This document shows positions 18,216-25,708 of a stretch of 64,000 nt of DNA, in pieces. Under the pieces are notes generated by a model, which was not told where the DNA came from, did no database searches, and saw only the letters and a list, made by a program, of their open reading frames with translations. The stretch is from Alphaproteobacteria bacterium (GTDB lineage: Bacteria > Pseudomonadota > Alphaproteobacteria > Rhizobiales > Devosiaceae). The translations under genes were made by a program, and so were the position numbers. How positions within the stretch are numbered: position 1 is the first letter of the stretch; every line of letters starts with the position of its first letter. The DNA lies in contig JAHJWO010000024.1 of NCBI GenBank assembly GCA_018828145.1, positions 174,390 through 238,389 on the forward strand. Direction: 5' to 3'.

Positions 18216-19367
18216 TCAGAATTCGAGCTTGGGCACGTCGAGCCAGCGGCGTTCGGCCCAGCTCTTGAGGCCGAGTTCGGCCAGCTGGACGCCCTTTGCG
18301 CCGGCCTCGAGGCCGTATTCCCAGGGGGCATCCTCGGCCACGTGCTTGAGGAACATTTCCCACTGCGCCTTGAAGCCGTTCTGGGCCGGCCAGTTGTCCG
18401 GCACTTCTTCCCAGTCATTGAAGAAGTTCATGGTCTGCGGCTGGTCGGGGTTCCACACCGGCTTGGGCGTATTGACGCGATGCTGGCTCCAGCACTTGTG
18501 GAGGCCCGCAACGGCCGAGCCATGCGTGCCATCGACATGGAAGGTGACGAGATCGTCGCGGCGGACGCGGGTGGTCCAGCTGGAATTGATCTGGGCGATG
18601 ACGCCGCCTTCCAGCTCGAAGGTGGCATAGGCGGCATCGTCCGTATCGGCCTTGTAGCGATTGCCCTTCTCGTCGACGCGCTCAGGAATGTGGGTGGCGC
18701 CCAGGCAGGAGACGGCCTTGACCTCGCCGAACAGGTTGTCGAGCACATAGCGCCAGTGGCACAGCATATCGAGGATGATGCCGCCGCCATCGGCCTTGCG
18801 ATAATTCCAGGAGGGGCGCTGCGCGGGCTGCCAGTCGCCCTCGAAGACCCAGTAGCCGAATTCGCCGCGCACCGAGAGGATGTCGCCGAAAAAGCCGGAG
18901 TCGCGCAGCATCTTGAGCTTCATCAGGCCGGGCAGGAACAGCTTGTCCTGCACCACGCCATGCTTGAGGCCCGAGGCGCGGGCGGTCTTGGCGAGGTTGA
19001 CGGCGATCTCGAGCGAATCTGAAGTCGGCTTTTCGCAATAGACATGCTTGCCGGCGGCCAGGGCCTTTTCGATCAGCGAGGCGCGCATCAGCGTGGTGCC
19101 GGCATCGAAGAACACGGTGTCGTCCGGATTGGCCAGAACGGCATCGAGATCGCTGCTCCAGCGCTTGATGTCGTGCTTTTTGGCGAGGCGCTCGATCTTG
19201 TCGGCATCGCGGCCGACGATGATGGGGTCGACCACCAGGCGATCGCCATTGGACAGCATGACACCGCCCTGGTCGCGAATGGCCAGGATGGAGCGCACAA
19301 GGTGCTGGTTGTAACCCATGCGCCCGGTGACACCGTGCATGATTAGTCCGAGCCGTCGATCCGCCAT
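18216..19367 (-). CDS. Gfo/Idh/MocA-family NAD(P)-dependent oxidoreductase
   Basis: This 383-residue protein has an N-terminal Rossmann-like domain. The glycine-rich start is unusual (LIMHGVTGRMGYNQHLV). The domain contains the family motif KHVYCEKPTSD near residue 114 and a C-terminal Gfo/Idh domain with GGIILDMLCHW. The insert around residues 25-40 is longer than in many members. It should oxidise a hydroxyl of a sugar, cyclitol or sugar acid. GGGGAGGA lies about 6 bases before the ATG. It is the first gene of the operon leading to DUF993 and the isomerase, and one of the four shared palindromes lies 30 bases upstream. Substrate is unknown. Confidence 0.87.
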   Translation of the reverse strand: MADRRLGLIMHGVTGRMGYNQHLVRSILAIRDQGGVMLSNGDRLVVDPIIVGRDADKIERLAKKHDIKRWSSDLDAVLANPDDTVFFDAGTTLMRASLIEKALAAGKHVYCEKPTSDSLEIAVNLAKTARASGLKHGVVQDKLFLPGLMKLKMLRDSGFFGDILSVRGEFGYWVFEGDWQPAQRPSWNYRKADGGGIILDMLCHWRYVLDNLFGEVKAVSCLGATHIPERVDEKGNRYKADTDDAAYATFELEGGVIAQINSSWTTRVRRDDLVTFHVDGTHGSAVAGLHKCWSQHRVNTPKPVWNPDQPQTMNFFNDWEEVPDNWPAQNGFKAQWEMFLKHVAEDAPWEYGLEAGAKGVQLAELGLKSWAERRWLDVPKLEF

Positions 19368-19396
19368 TGAAAATCCTCCCCAGCCGCATTCGGCGT

Positions 19397-19443
19397 GTAA
19401 CTGATTAGTTACTTAGCTACACGCGACGGGGTGGGGCCGTCAA
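19397..19443 (-). promoter_or_regulatory. Promoter and palindromic operator (site 1) of the Gfo/Idh-DUF993 operon
   Basis: On the minus strand TTGACG (19443-19438), an 18-base spacer and TAGCTA (19419-19414) form a plausible promoter. One base further lies the perfect palindrome GTAACT-GATT-AGTTAC (19412-19397). A repressor bound here would cover the transcription start. The same arrangement recurs at 25592-25637. An outer inverted repeat CGTGTA/TACACG (19394-19399 and 19418-19423) surrounds it. Confidence 0.6.
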
Positions 19444-19469
19444 GCGGGGATCGCTTGCGATCTTCGCAC

Positions 19470-20222
19470 CTAGAGGCCCAGGACCATCTTGAGGCCAATG
19501 ACGCCGAGGAAAACCAGGATCATCCGGTCGAAGGCCTGGCGGCTGAGCTTGCTGCTGGCCCATTGGCCAATCGGCATGAAGAGGAGAATGGGAACCAGCG
19601 CCAATAGGCCCTGCAGCAGCCATTCGGGGCGCATGACGCCGGCAGCCCACAGAGCGGGCAGCTGCACGACCGAAAAGGTGAGGAACATGGCGGAAACGGC
19701 GAAGAGGTGGGCCGGTCGCTCCATGGCCATGGCGTGAATGAAGGTGACCCCAATGGGCGCGGAAATGCCGGTAGCGCCCTGCAGAATGCCGCCGCCCGCG
19801 CCGGCCAGCGGCCCGAAGCGCCTCGCCGCATCAAGGCCCAGTGCAAAATGCGGCGTGGCGAGACGCAGCGCCACATAGGCGAGCAGGATAATGCCCAGGG
19901 TCAGCACCAGCGCACGCTCGGGCAGCGTGGTCAGCGCCCAGGTGCCAAGGGCGACACCGATGGCGCCGCCGACGAGAAATGGCGGCAGAAAACCCAGCCG
20001 GAGAGACTGCGCTTCCTGCCGGAAGCGCCAGACCTGCCAGGCATTGGTAGCAATGAGCGGGATGGTCATGAGGCCGATGGCGTGCTGCAGGCCGAAGACG
20101 GTGGCGAGCACGGGAAGAGCGATCAACGGCAGGCCCATGCCGGTGGCGCCCTTGACGATGGCGCCCAGCGCGAGCGCCAGCGCCATGACTATTGCCGACT
20201 GCAGATCCACTCCAACCCCCAT
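19470..20222 (-). CDS. TauE/SafE-family membrane transporter (anion exporter type)
   Basis: This 250-residue protein has about eight hydrophobic helices and TauE/SafE features, including two repeats of a glycine-rich loop: KGATGMGLPLIALP near the N-terminus and QGATGISAPIGVTF near the middle. The family exports or imports sulfite, sulfoacetate and other organic anions; no substrate is assignable here. The ATG at 20222 is chosen because the hydrophobic first helix follows directly (MGVGVDLQSAIVMALALA). ATGs at 20273 and 20303 would add a non-family extension toward the TctC promoter, but the ribosome-binding site is weak in each case. Confidence 0.82.
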   Translation of the reverse strand: MGVGVDLQSAIVMALALALGAIVKGATGMGLPLIALPVLATVFGLQHAIGLMTIPLIATNAWQVWRFRQEAQSLRLGFLPPFLVGGAIGVALGTWALTTLPERALVLTLGIILLAYVALRLATPHFALGLDAARRFGPLAGAGGGILQGATGISAPIGVTFIHAMAMERPAHLFAVSAMFLTFSVVQLPALWAAGVMRPEWLLQGLLALVPILLFMPIGQWASSKLSRQAFDRMILVFLGVIGLKMVLGL

Positions 20223-20320
20223 GCCACCCAGCGGTTCATGTTGCGCCAGCGCCACTGTTCGCGCAACGGCCATGCTGCGGAAGCTGCACGGAAAAATCGG
20301 CATCGAGGACCCGGCCCCGA

Positions 20321-20336
20321 ATAACCGGACAGTTAC
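20321..20336. promoter_or_regulatory. Palindromic operator (site 2) before the tct operon
   Basis: ATAACC-GGAC-AGTTAC fits the RTAACY-N4-RGTKAY motif found before the Gfo/Idh-DUF993 operon and the sugar ABC operon. It lies in the 206-base gap between the TauE/SafE gene and tctC, 92 bases before the tctC start, just upstream of TTGACA (20344-20349). It could serve either divergent gene. Confidence 0.5.
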
Positions 20337-20428
20337 TTATTGGTTGACAGCAGCGCCGGGACGGCAGCAGTCTGGCAGGGTGGGTCACGGAAATATCCGG
20401 ATCGCACGCAGCAAGGGAGGAAAACACG

Positions 20429-21463
20429 ATGAACACACGACTGTTGTTCGTCCTGGCAGGCGGCGCATCGGCGCTGTTGCTGGGCACGTCATTGAGTGCA
20501 GCGCAGGCGTGGCAGCCTGACCGGCCCATCAACCTGATCGTGCCCTGGGGCGCGGGCGGTTCGACCGACCAGATTTCGCGTGTCACCGCGCCGATCCTGG
20601 CAGAGGCGCTGGGCGTCGAGGTCGTGGTGGTCAACCAGCCCGGCGCGTCTGGCGCGATCGGCACCCAGGAAGTGCTCAACGCCCCGCGCGACGGCTATAC
20701 CTGGACCGCTAATGCCATTGCCAACAATGCGACCTATTCGGTCACGGGGCTGCTGGAAGATACCGATATCGACGACTGGCACATCTACCTGTCGGTCGCC
20801 AATGTGCCGGTGGTGAGCGTGCCGGCGGACAGCGAGTTCACCGATTTCGGCCAATTGCTCGAAGCGCTCAAGACACGCGGCGCCGAAATCACCGTCGCGA
20901 CGGCAGGCGTCACCTCTTCGGGCGGTACGGCCGTTGCCGCGCTCAGCGATGAGGCGGGTTTTGACTATAACATGATCACCTATGATGGCGGCGGCCCCGC
21001 AGCCATTGCCACCGCCTCCGGCGAAGCGATGGTGACGACACAACTGGCCGTGGAACAGACCGAACTGATCCGTGGCGGACGTCTGCGCGCCCTGGCCGTG
21101 CTGTCGGACAAGCCGCTGGTGCTCGATGGCGTCGAGCCAATCCCCCCGATCACCGACTACCTGCCCGAGATGGAACTGGCGCCCGACTATTTCGGCATTT
21201 TCGTGCCGGTCGGCGTCCCCGACGAAGTGATCGCAACGCTTGATGCGATCTGGGCCGACAAGGTGATGAACTCCGAAGCGATCAGGACCTATGCCGAGAC
21301 CTTCGGGGCGGTGTTTGCGCCCTCCTTCGGTGCCGAGGCCCGCGCCCTGGCCATGCCGGTGGTGATCCTCGAGGCGTGTTCGTCCGTGGAGCGCGGCGAG
21401 GCCGTCAACGATCCCTCCACGATCGGCATCGACTGCGAAACGCGGACCGAAGTGGCGCAGTAG
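20429..21463 (+). CDS. Tripartite tricarboxylate transporter substrate-binding protein (TctC/Bug family)
   Basis: This 344-residue periplasmic protein has a signal peptide (residues 1-27, cut near SAAQA) followed by the TctC/Bug fold. Family landmarks are RPINLIVPWGAGGSTDQISR at the mature N-terminus and VVVVNQPGASGAIGTQEV. Bug proteins bind carboxylated or small polar ligands, so the ligand here is open. GGGAGGA lies 8 bases before the ATG. It is the first gene of tctCBA; a hairpin after it (21474-21501) may keep it more abundant than the membrane subunits. Confidence 0.9.
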   Translation: MNTRLLFVLAGGASALLLGTSLSAAQAWQPDRPINLIVPWGAGGSTDQISRVTAPILAEALGVEVVVVNQPGASGAIGTQEVLNAPRDGYTWTANAIANNATYSVTGLLEDTDIDDWHIYLSVANVPVVSVPADSEFTDFGQLLEALKTRGAEITVATAGVTSSGGTAVAALSDEAGFDYNMITYDGGGPAAIATASGEAMVTTQLAVEQTELIRGGRLRALAVLSDKPLVLDGVEPIPPITDYLPEMELAPDYFGIFVPVGVPDEVIATLDAIWADKVMNSEAIRTYAETFGAVFAPSFGAEARALAMPVVILEACSSVERGEAVNDPSTIGIDCETRTEVAQ

Positions 21464-21473
21464 ACCTGGGGTC

Positions 21474-21501
21474 AAGGATGCCCGGATTTCCGGGCATCCT
21501 T
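21474..21501 (+). terminator. Stem-loop between tctC and tctB, probable partial terminator
   Basis: AAGGATGCCCGGA (21474-21486) pairs with TCCGGGCATCCTT (21489-21501), a 13-base perfect inverted repeat. No T-run follows, so it is more likely an mRNA-stabilising or attenuating hairpin than a full terminator. This position is typical for transporter operons in which the binding protein is made in excess. Confidence 0.6.
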
Positions 21502-21568
21502 GGTTCTCCACCATGGAAGCATGGGGTGACGCAGCAGCCCTCGCCCGACCTTCCGCTAAACCAGTCGT

Positions 21569-21591
21569 CACTCTCCCTCACGGGGAGAGTG
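21569..21591. repeat. GC-rich hairpin repeat (CTCTCCC/GGGAGAG type)
   Basis: CACTCTCCC (21569-21577) pairs with GGGAGAGTG (21583-21591). Similar CTCTCCC/GGGAGAG hairpins occur at 61039-61061, 61157-61179 and 63965-63985, so this belongs to a dispersed intergenic repeat family. Confidence 0.6.
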
Positions 21592-21609
21592 TGAGACGCT
21601 GACCTAGCA

Positions 21610-22152
21610 ATGGACGCGAGCTTGAAATCCTCCACTGACGACAGCACCGACCTTGCCATCCGCGCGCGCGCCGACCTGATCACGGCCGTGGTGCTGATCG
21701 CTCTTGGGCTGCTGGTGACCTATCTGTCCTGGACCATGCCGCGGCTCGAGGCCCGGCGCATCCATCCGGCGACCATTCCGGGCCTCGTGCCGATCATGCT
21801 GGGCGTGTTGCTGACGCTGTGCGGGGGCCTGCTGGGGTTGCGATCCTGGCGCATCGAGGCGCCGGGAGGCTGGCAGGGCCTTGTCGCCCTTTTCGGTACG
21901 CAGCAGACGCGGCGGGTGCTCGCCGTGCTGGCCCTGGCGCTGGTCTATACGCTGGTGCTGGTGGGCTGGCTGCCGTTCTGGGCCGCGTCGATGATCTTCA
22001 TTTTCGGCTTTATCGTGCTGTTCGAGGTCTATCTCACCGACACGCCTGTCGCCCTGTGGCGCAGCGTGCTGTGGGCGCTGGCCATTGCCCTTGCCGGGGG
22101 CGGGGGGATCTACCTCGCCTTTGCCCGCATCTTTCTTGTTCGCCTGCCTTAG
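21610..22152 (+). CDS. Tripartite tricarboxylate transporter small membrane subunit (TctB family)
   Basis: This 180-residue protein has four to five predicted transmembrane helices in the TctB pattern: LITAVVLIALGLLVTYLSWT, then FPGLVPIMLG-like IPGLVPIMLGVLLTLCGGLL, then VLAVLALALVYTLVLVGWLPF and a C-terminal helix. TctB partners the large TctA subunit in secondary, ion-driven uptake of TctC-delivered substrates. It lies 12 bases before tctA. The start at 21610 has no strong ribosome-binding site. Confidence 0.85.
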   Translation: MDASLKSSTDDSTDLAIRARADLITAVVLIALGLLVTYLSWTMPRLEARRIHPATIPGLVPIMLGVLLTLCGGLLGLRSWRIEAPGGWQGLVALFGTQQTRRVLAVLALALVYTLVLVGWLPFWAASMIFIFGFIVLFEVYLTDTPVALWRSVLWALAIALAGGGGIYLAFARIFLVRLP

Positions 22153-22164
22153 CGAGGAGCCCTG

Positions 22165-23691
22165 ATGTTCGACGGATTGGTGCTGCTCAGCCAGGGGATT
22201 GGGCATTTCCTCACCCCCGCTTCCCTGTTCAACGTCGTCTGGGCGACGCTGCTGGGACTGGTGATCGGCATCCTGCCGGGTCTGACCGCCACGATGGGCG
22301 TGGCGCTGCTGGTGACGCTGACCTACAAGATGGCGCCCGACCAGGCGATCCTGACGCTGATGTGCGTCTATCTCGGCGCCATCTATGGCGGCAGCCGCAC
22401 CGCCATCCTGCTCAATATCCCGGGCACGCCGGCCAATGCCGCCGCATCGCTGGATGGTCATCCGCTCGCCATGCAGGGCAAGGCGGGGCTGGCCATGGGG
22501 CTGGCGACGACCTCTTCGACGCTGGGCACCATGGTCGGCATCTTCTTCCTCGCCATCATTGCGCCGCTCCTCTCGGAAGCGGCCCTCAAATTCGGCTCCT
22601 ACGAGTTCTTCTGGCTGGCGCTGTTCGGGGTGATCATTTCGGGCCAGATGTCGGGCAGCGACACCCCGCTCAAGGGCTATATTGCCGGCATTCTGGGCCT
22701 GCTGGTCGCCATGATCGGCATGGAAACGCTGCATGCGCACCAGCGCTTCACCTTCGGCATTGCCGCATTGGGCGGCGGCGTCGACCTGATCCCCGCCATG
22801 GTGGGCGCCTTCGGCTTTGCCGAAATCCTGTCCACCATGAAGCGCAAGGCGGTTGGAAGGGTCGCCGCGGTCAATGATCGCGTTGTGCCCACCTTCCGGG
22901 AAATCTTCCAATATTGGCGCACCATCCTGCGCTCGGGGATTATCGGCACCTTTGTCGGCATCATTCCCGGCGTGGGCGAGGATGTCGGCTCGTGGAGCTC
23001 CTATGCCGCGGCCAAGCGCGCCTCAAAGCATCCCGAAGAATTCGGCAAGGGCAGCCAGGAAGGGCTGATCGCCGCCGAGACCGGCGACAACGCGGTGGTC
23101 TCGGCCGCCATGATCCCCACGCTGACCCTGGCCCTGCCCGGCTCGGCCGCCGCGGCCGTGCTGATTGCGGCCATGTATATCCACGGCATCAGGCCGGGGC
23201 CCATGCTGATGGTGGAAAATCCGGTATTCCTCTACCAGGTGGTGGCTATGCTGCTGCTGGCGACGCTCGCCAACCTGGTCTTCGGCCTGTCGCTGACCAA
23301 GGTCTTCATCAAGGTGCTGATGGTGCCGCGCGAGCGGCTGATGGCGGTCATCTACGTGCTCTGCGTGGTGGGCTCATTTGCCATCACCCAGCGCATGTTC
23401 GATGTCTATGTCATGCTGTTTTTCGGCATTGTCGGCTTCGTTTTGCGGGAAATGAAGTATCCGATGGCGCCGCTGGTGCTGGGCATTGTGCTGGGCGACC
23501 TGCTCGATCTCAACCTGCGCCGCGGCCTCTTGCTGACCAATGGCGATCCGACGCCGTTCTTTACCCGTCCGATCAGCGCTGTTATCTGCCTGATCATCGT
23601 CTTCACCATCCTCATGTCCATTCCGGCGGTATCCAAGCGTGTCAGAGCCATTTTCAGCCGCAGCAGTGCGGAAAGCCCAGCCAAAGGCTGA
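22165..23691 (+). CDS. Tripartite tricarboxylate transporter large membrane subunit (TctA family)
   Basis: This 508-residue protein with about 11-12 transmembrane helices is the translocation subunit of the TctABC transporter. Typical segments are the conserved GILPGLTATMGVALLVTLTY, IYGGSRTAILLNIPGTPANA, a second related loop with IIPGVGEDVGSWSSYAAAKR, and LALPGSAAAAVLIAAMYIHG. GAGGAG lies 7 bases before the ATG. The 3' end overlaps the start of the TetR gene by about 53 bases, so the regulator is probably translated from the same mRNA. Confidence 0.92.
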   Translation: MFDGLVLLSQGIGHFLTPASLFNVVWATLLGLVIGILPGLTATMGVALLVTLTYKMAPDQAILTLMCVYLGAIYGGSRTAILLNIPGTPANAAASLDGHPLAMQGKAGLAMGLATTSSTLGTMVGIFFLAIIAPLLSEAALKFGSYEFFWLALFGVIISGQMSGSDTPLKGYIAGILGLLVAMIGMETLHAHQRFTFGIAALGGGVDLIPAMVGAFGFAEILSTMKRKAVGRVAAVNDRVVPTFREIFQYWRTILRSGIIGTFVGIIPGVGEDVGSWSSYAAAKRASKHPEEFGKGSQEGLIAAETGDNAVVSAAMIPTLTLALPGSAAAAVLIAAMYIHGIRPGPMLMVENPVFLYQVVAMLLLATLANLVFGLSLTKVFIKVLMVPRERLMAVIYVLCVVGSFAITQRMFDVYVMLFFGIVGFVLREMKYPMAPLVLGIVLGDLLDLNLRRGLLLTNGDPTPFFTRPISAVICLIIVFTILMSIPAVSKRVRAIFSRSSAESPAKG

Positions 23692-24334
23692 GGCCGAGGC
23701 GCCGGCCAAGCGGGCGCGCAATTCGGGGAAGACCAAGGCGGCGATCCTGGTGGCCGGACGCGCCGAATTCGCTGCGCGGGGCTTCGAAGGCGCGCGGGTC
23801 GATGCCATCGCCGTGCTGGCCGGAGCCAACAAGCGGCTGCTCTACCACTATTTCGGCAACAAGGAGGACCTATACCGGGCAGTGCTGCTCGATGCCTATC
23901 AGGAAATCCGCCGGGGCGAGCGGGCATTGAGCCTCGACCAATATGGTCCAGTCGATGCCATGGACCGGCTGGTACGATTCACCTTCCGGCACTTCCTGGC
24001 CAATCCCTGGTTTCCGCGCCTGCTCAATACGGAAAACCTCGAGAATGCCCGGTTTCTCAAGACCTTGCCCGACATTCAGGCGCTGCATTCACCCCTGGTG
24101 GGACAGATCACCACCATTGTCGAGCGTGGTGCCGATGTCGGCATTTTCCGTCGGGACGTCGACCCGGTGCAGCTCTACATTTCCATCGCGGCGCTGGGCT
24201 TTTTCTATGTCTCCAACATGGCCACGCTGTCGGTGATCTTTGCGCGCGACCTCAGCGGCATCGACATGGTGCAGGAACGCGAAGCCCAGGCCGTGCAGAT
24301 GGTGCTGGACTATCTGCGCACCCAGCCTGCCTAG
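23639..24334 (+). CDS. TetR-family transcriptional regulator
   Basis: This 231-residue regulator has a TetR helix-turn-helix at about residues 31-78 (GARVDAIAVLAGANKRLLYH, then YFGNKEDLYRAV) and an all-helical ligand domain. The N-terminal ~30 residues are lysine/alanine rich and are encoded within the 3' end of tctA (about 53-base overlap from GTG 23639; a second GTG at 23666 would also overlap). Co-transcription with tctCBA makes it the leading local candidate to bind the RTAACY-N4-RGTKAY sites at 19397, 20321, 25526 and 25622; this is inference. Its stop overlaps that of the convergent LysR gene. Confidence 0.85.
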   Translation: MSEPFSAAAVRKAQPKAEAEAPAKRARNSGKTKAAILVAGRAEFAARGFEGARVDAIAVLAGANKRLLYHYFGNKEDLYRAVLLDAYQEIRRGERALSLDQYGPVDAMDRLVRFTFRHFLANPWFPRLLNTENLENARFLKTLPDIQALHSPLVGQITTIVERGADVGIFRRDVDPVQLYISIAALGFFYVSNMATLSVIFARDLSGIDMVQEREAQAVQMVLDYLRTQPA

Positions 24335-25254
24335 TCGAGCGGTGGCAGGACGGCGCCCGCCGCCTCCCGCAACCGGGCGATCAGCTCTGCAACGCGCGGC
24401 TCCTCGGCCCGCTCCTGCAGGACATAGATGCCGATCAGGTTCTGCCGCGTGGGCTCGGTCAGCGTGATGCGCCGCAGGCCGCGGCGGACGAACTCATCGG
24501 CCATGACCTCGGTATGGCTGATCACCGCGTCGCTGCGCTCGACATAGTCGAGGCACGCCGCCAGCGAATTGGAGGCAAAGACATATTTGCCCTGGTCAAA
24601 GGGCGCGCTGCCCGAGGTGGTGCGGCTCCAGGCTTCAAAAAAGCGCTGATGCCGGACCTCCGGCAGCGAACTGGTGACGGCCGGATAGGCCTCGATCTCG
24701 GCTATCGAGCGGGGGCGGCTGAGCAGGGCATGGCCATCGCGCACGAAATAGCCCTGCCCTACCCGGGTCAGCGGCACCATCCTCGCGCCGGTGCTGCGAC
24801 TGAGACCCTCGATCTCATGCGCAACGAAAAGTGAGATGTCCCCGCTCAGCAGCTGGTCCATGCAGCGCAGCTGGTTGCCCAGGCTCACATGGATGCGGGC
24901 ATTGGGATAGGTCCGGGAATAGTCCAGCACCATGTCGCGGATGAACAGGGTCCACCACGAATAGCCCGAGCCAAGGCGCAGCCCCTGCTCGGTGCGGCCG
25001 CGCTGATGGGCGATGGCATTGAGCGTATTATCGTAGAGCCGCCGCATCAGGCGGCCGTTCTGATAGAGCGTTTCGCCATATTCGGTCAGCTCAACCCCGC
25101 GGGGCGAGCGTACGAGCAGCGGCACGCCGAGATTTTCCTCCAGCTTGCGCATGTTGAAGGTCAGCGTCGGCTGGGTGATGAAGAGAGCGGTCGCTGCCGC
25201 GCTGATCGTGCCGGCCTCGGCCACGGCGAGAAACTGATTGAGCAGCTTGTCCAT
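24331..25254 (-). CDS. LysR-family transcriptional regulator
   Basis: This 307-residue LysR regulator has its helix-turn-helix at about residues 3-60 (LNQFLAVAEAGTISAAATAL, ITQPTLTFNMRKLEENLGVP) and a normal-length effector domain. The ATG at 25254 is preferred because GAGGGGA lies 8 bases upstream; the ATG at 25272 would add six residues and place the start codon inside a LysR-box-like palindrome (25271-25285). It is divergent from the sugar ABC operon and shares its 450-base upstream region, so that operon and its own gene are the likely targets. Confidence 0.86.
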   Translation of the reverse strand: MDKLLNQFLAVAEAGTISAAATALFITQPTLTFNMRKLEENLGVPLLVRSPRGVELTEYGETLYQNGRLMRRLYDNTLNAIAHQRGRTEQGLRLGSGYSWWTLFIRDMVLDYSRTYPNARIHVSLGNQLRCMDQLLSGDISLFVAHEIEGLSRSTGARMVPLTRVGQGYFVRDGHALLSRPRSIAEIEAYPAVTSSLPEVRHQRFFEAWSRTTSGSAPFDQGKYVFASNSLAACLDYVERSDAVISHTEVMADEFVRRGLRRITLTEPTRQNLIGIYVLQERAEEPRVAELIARLREAAGAVLPPLD

Positions 25255-25270
25255 GCGCGGTCCCCTCGAC

Positions 25271-25285
25271 ATAGAAGAAATCTAT
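25271..25285. promoter_or_regulatory. LysR-box-like dyad ATAGA-N5-TCTAT
   Basis: A perfect 5-base inverted repeat with a 5-base spacer has the T-N11-A layout typical of LysR-family binding sites (T at 25272, A at 25284). It lies 17 bases upstream of the preferred start of the LysR gene, where autoregulation would act. Confidence 0.45.
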
Positions 25286-25525
25286 ATCGGACAGGTTATT
25301 TCGTATTTTTCTTTTGGTCCAGACTACGCCACTGTCTCGATCAACAAGACGAAACCGGCCGCTCAAGAGCCGGGGAGGATGGCGCCCGAGCGCTAGGCTA
25401 GGGGCCGCAGACATCGAGAATCCGGGCGAAACCGCGCTGCAATCGAGGATTGCGACAGAGGGCTTGCCGGCTTGGTTCATCTTCCATACAAGTAATTGCC
25501 TAGCAGCGAAGGTCTATGCTATGTC

Positions 25526-25541
25526 GTAACCAGTCGGTTAT
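25526..25541. promoter_or_regulatory. Palindromic operator (site 3), distal, before the sugar ABC operon
   Basis: GTAACC-AGTC-GGTTAT fits RTAACY-N4-RGTKAY. It lies 80 bases upstream of site 4 in the 454-base gap between the LysR gene and the ABC operon. The remainder of this gap (25286-25525 and 25542-25591) holds nothing else I recognise. Confidence 0.45.
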
Positions 25542-25591
25542 TTGCGTAAATTGCTCCAGGCTAGTCCAGCAAAAAGCGCTACCGCCCGCAC

Positions 25592-25637
25592 TTGACAGGG
25601 TCGTCGGAATGCGGCGGATATGTAACTGGTTAGTGAC
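25592..25637 (+). promoter_or_regulatory. Promoter and palindromic operator (site 4) of the sugar ABC operon
   Basis: TTGACA (25592-25597), an 18-base spacer and GGATAT (25616-25621) form a plausible promoter. GTAACT-GGTT-AGTGAC (25622-25637) begins at the next base. Geometry and sequence match site 1 before the Gfo/Idh-DUF993 operon, including TTAG immediately after the palindrome, which argues for the same repressor. Confidence 0.6.
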
Positions 25638-25708
25638 TTAGCGGCGAGGAGGCTGCTGAGCGAATACGTTCCGGACGCCGGAACGACCAATTCATGGGAG
25701 GAAACCTG

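Noticed and set aside
25294..25304. Possible fifth RTAACY palindrome near the LysR start
   Set aside because: Only a half-site (GGTTATTTCG) is present; the partner half is missing.
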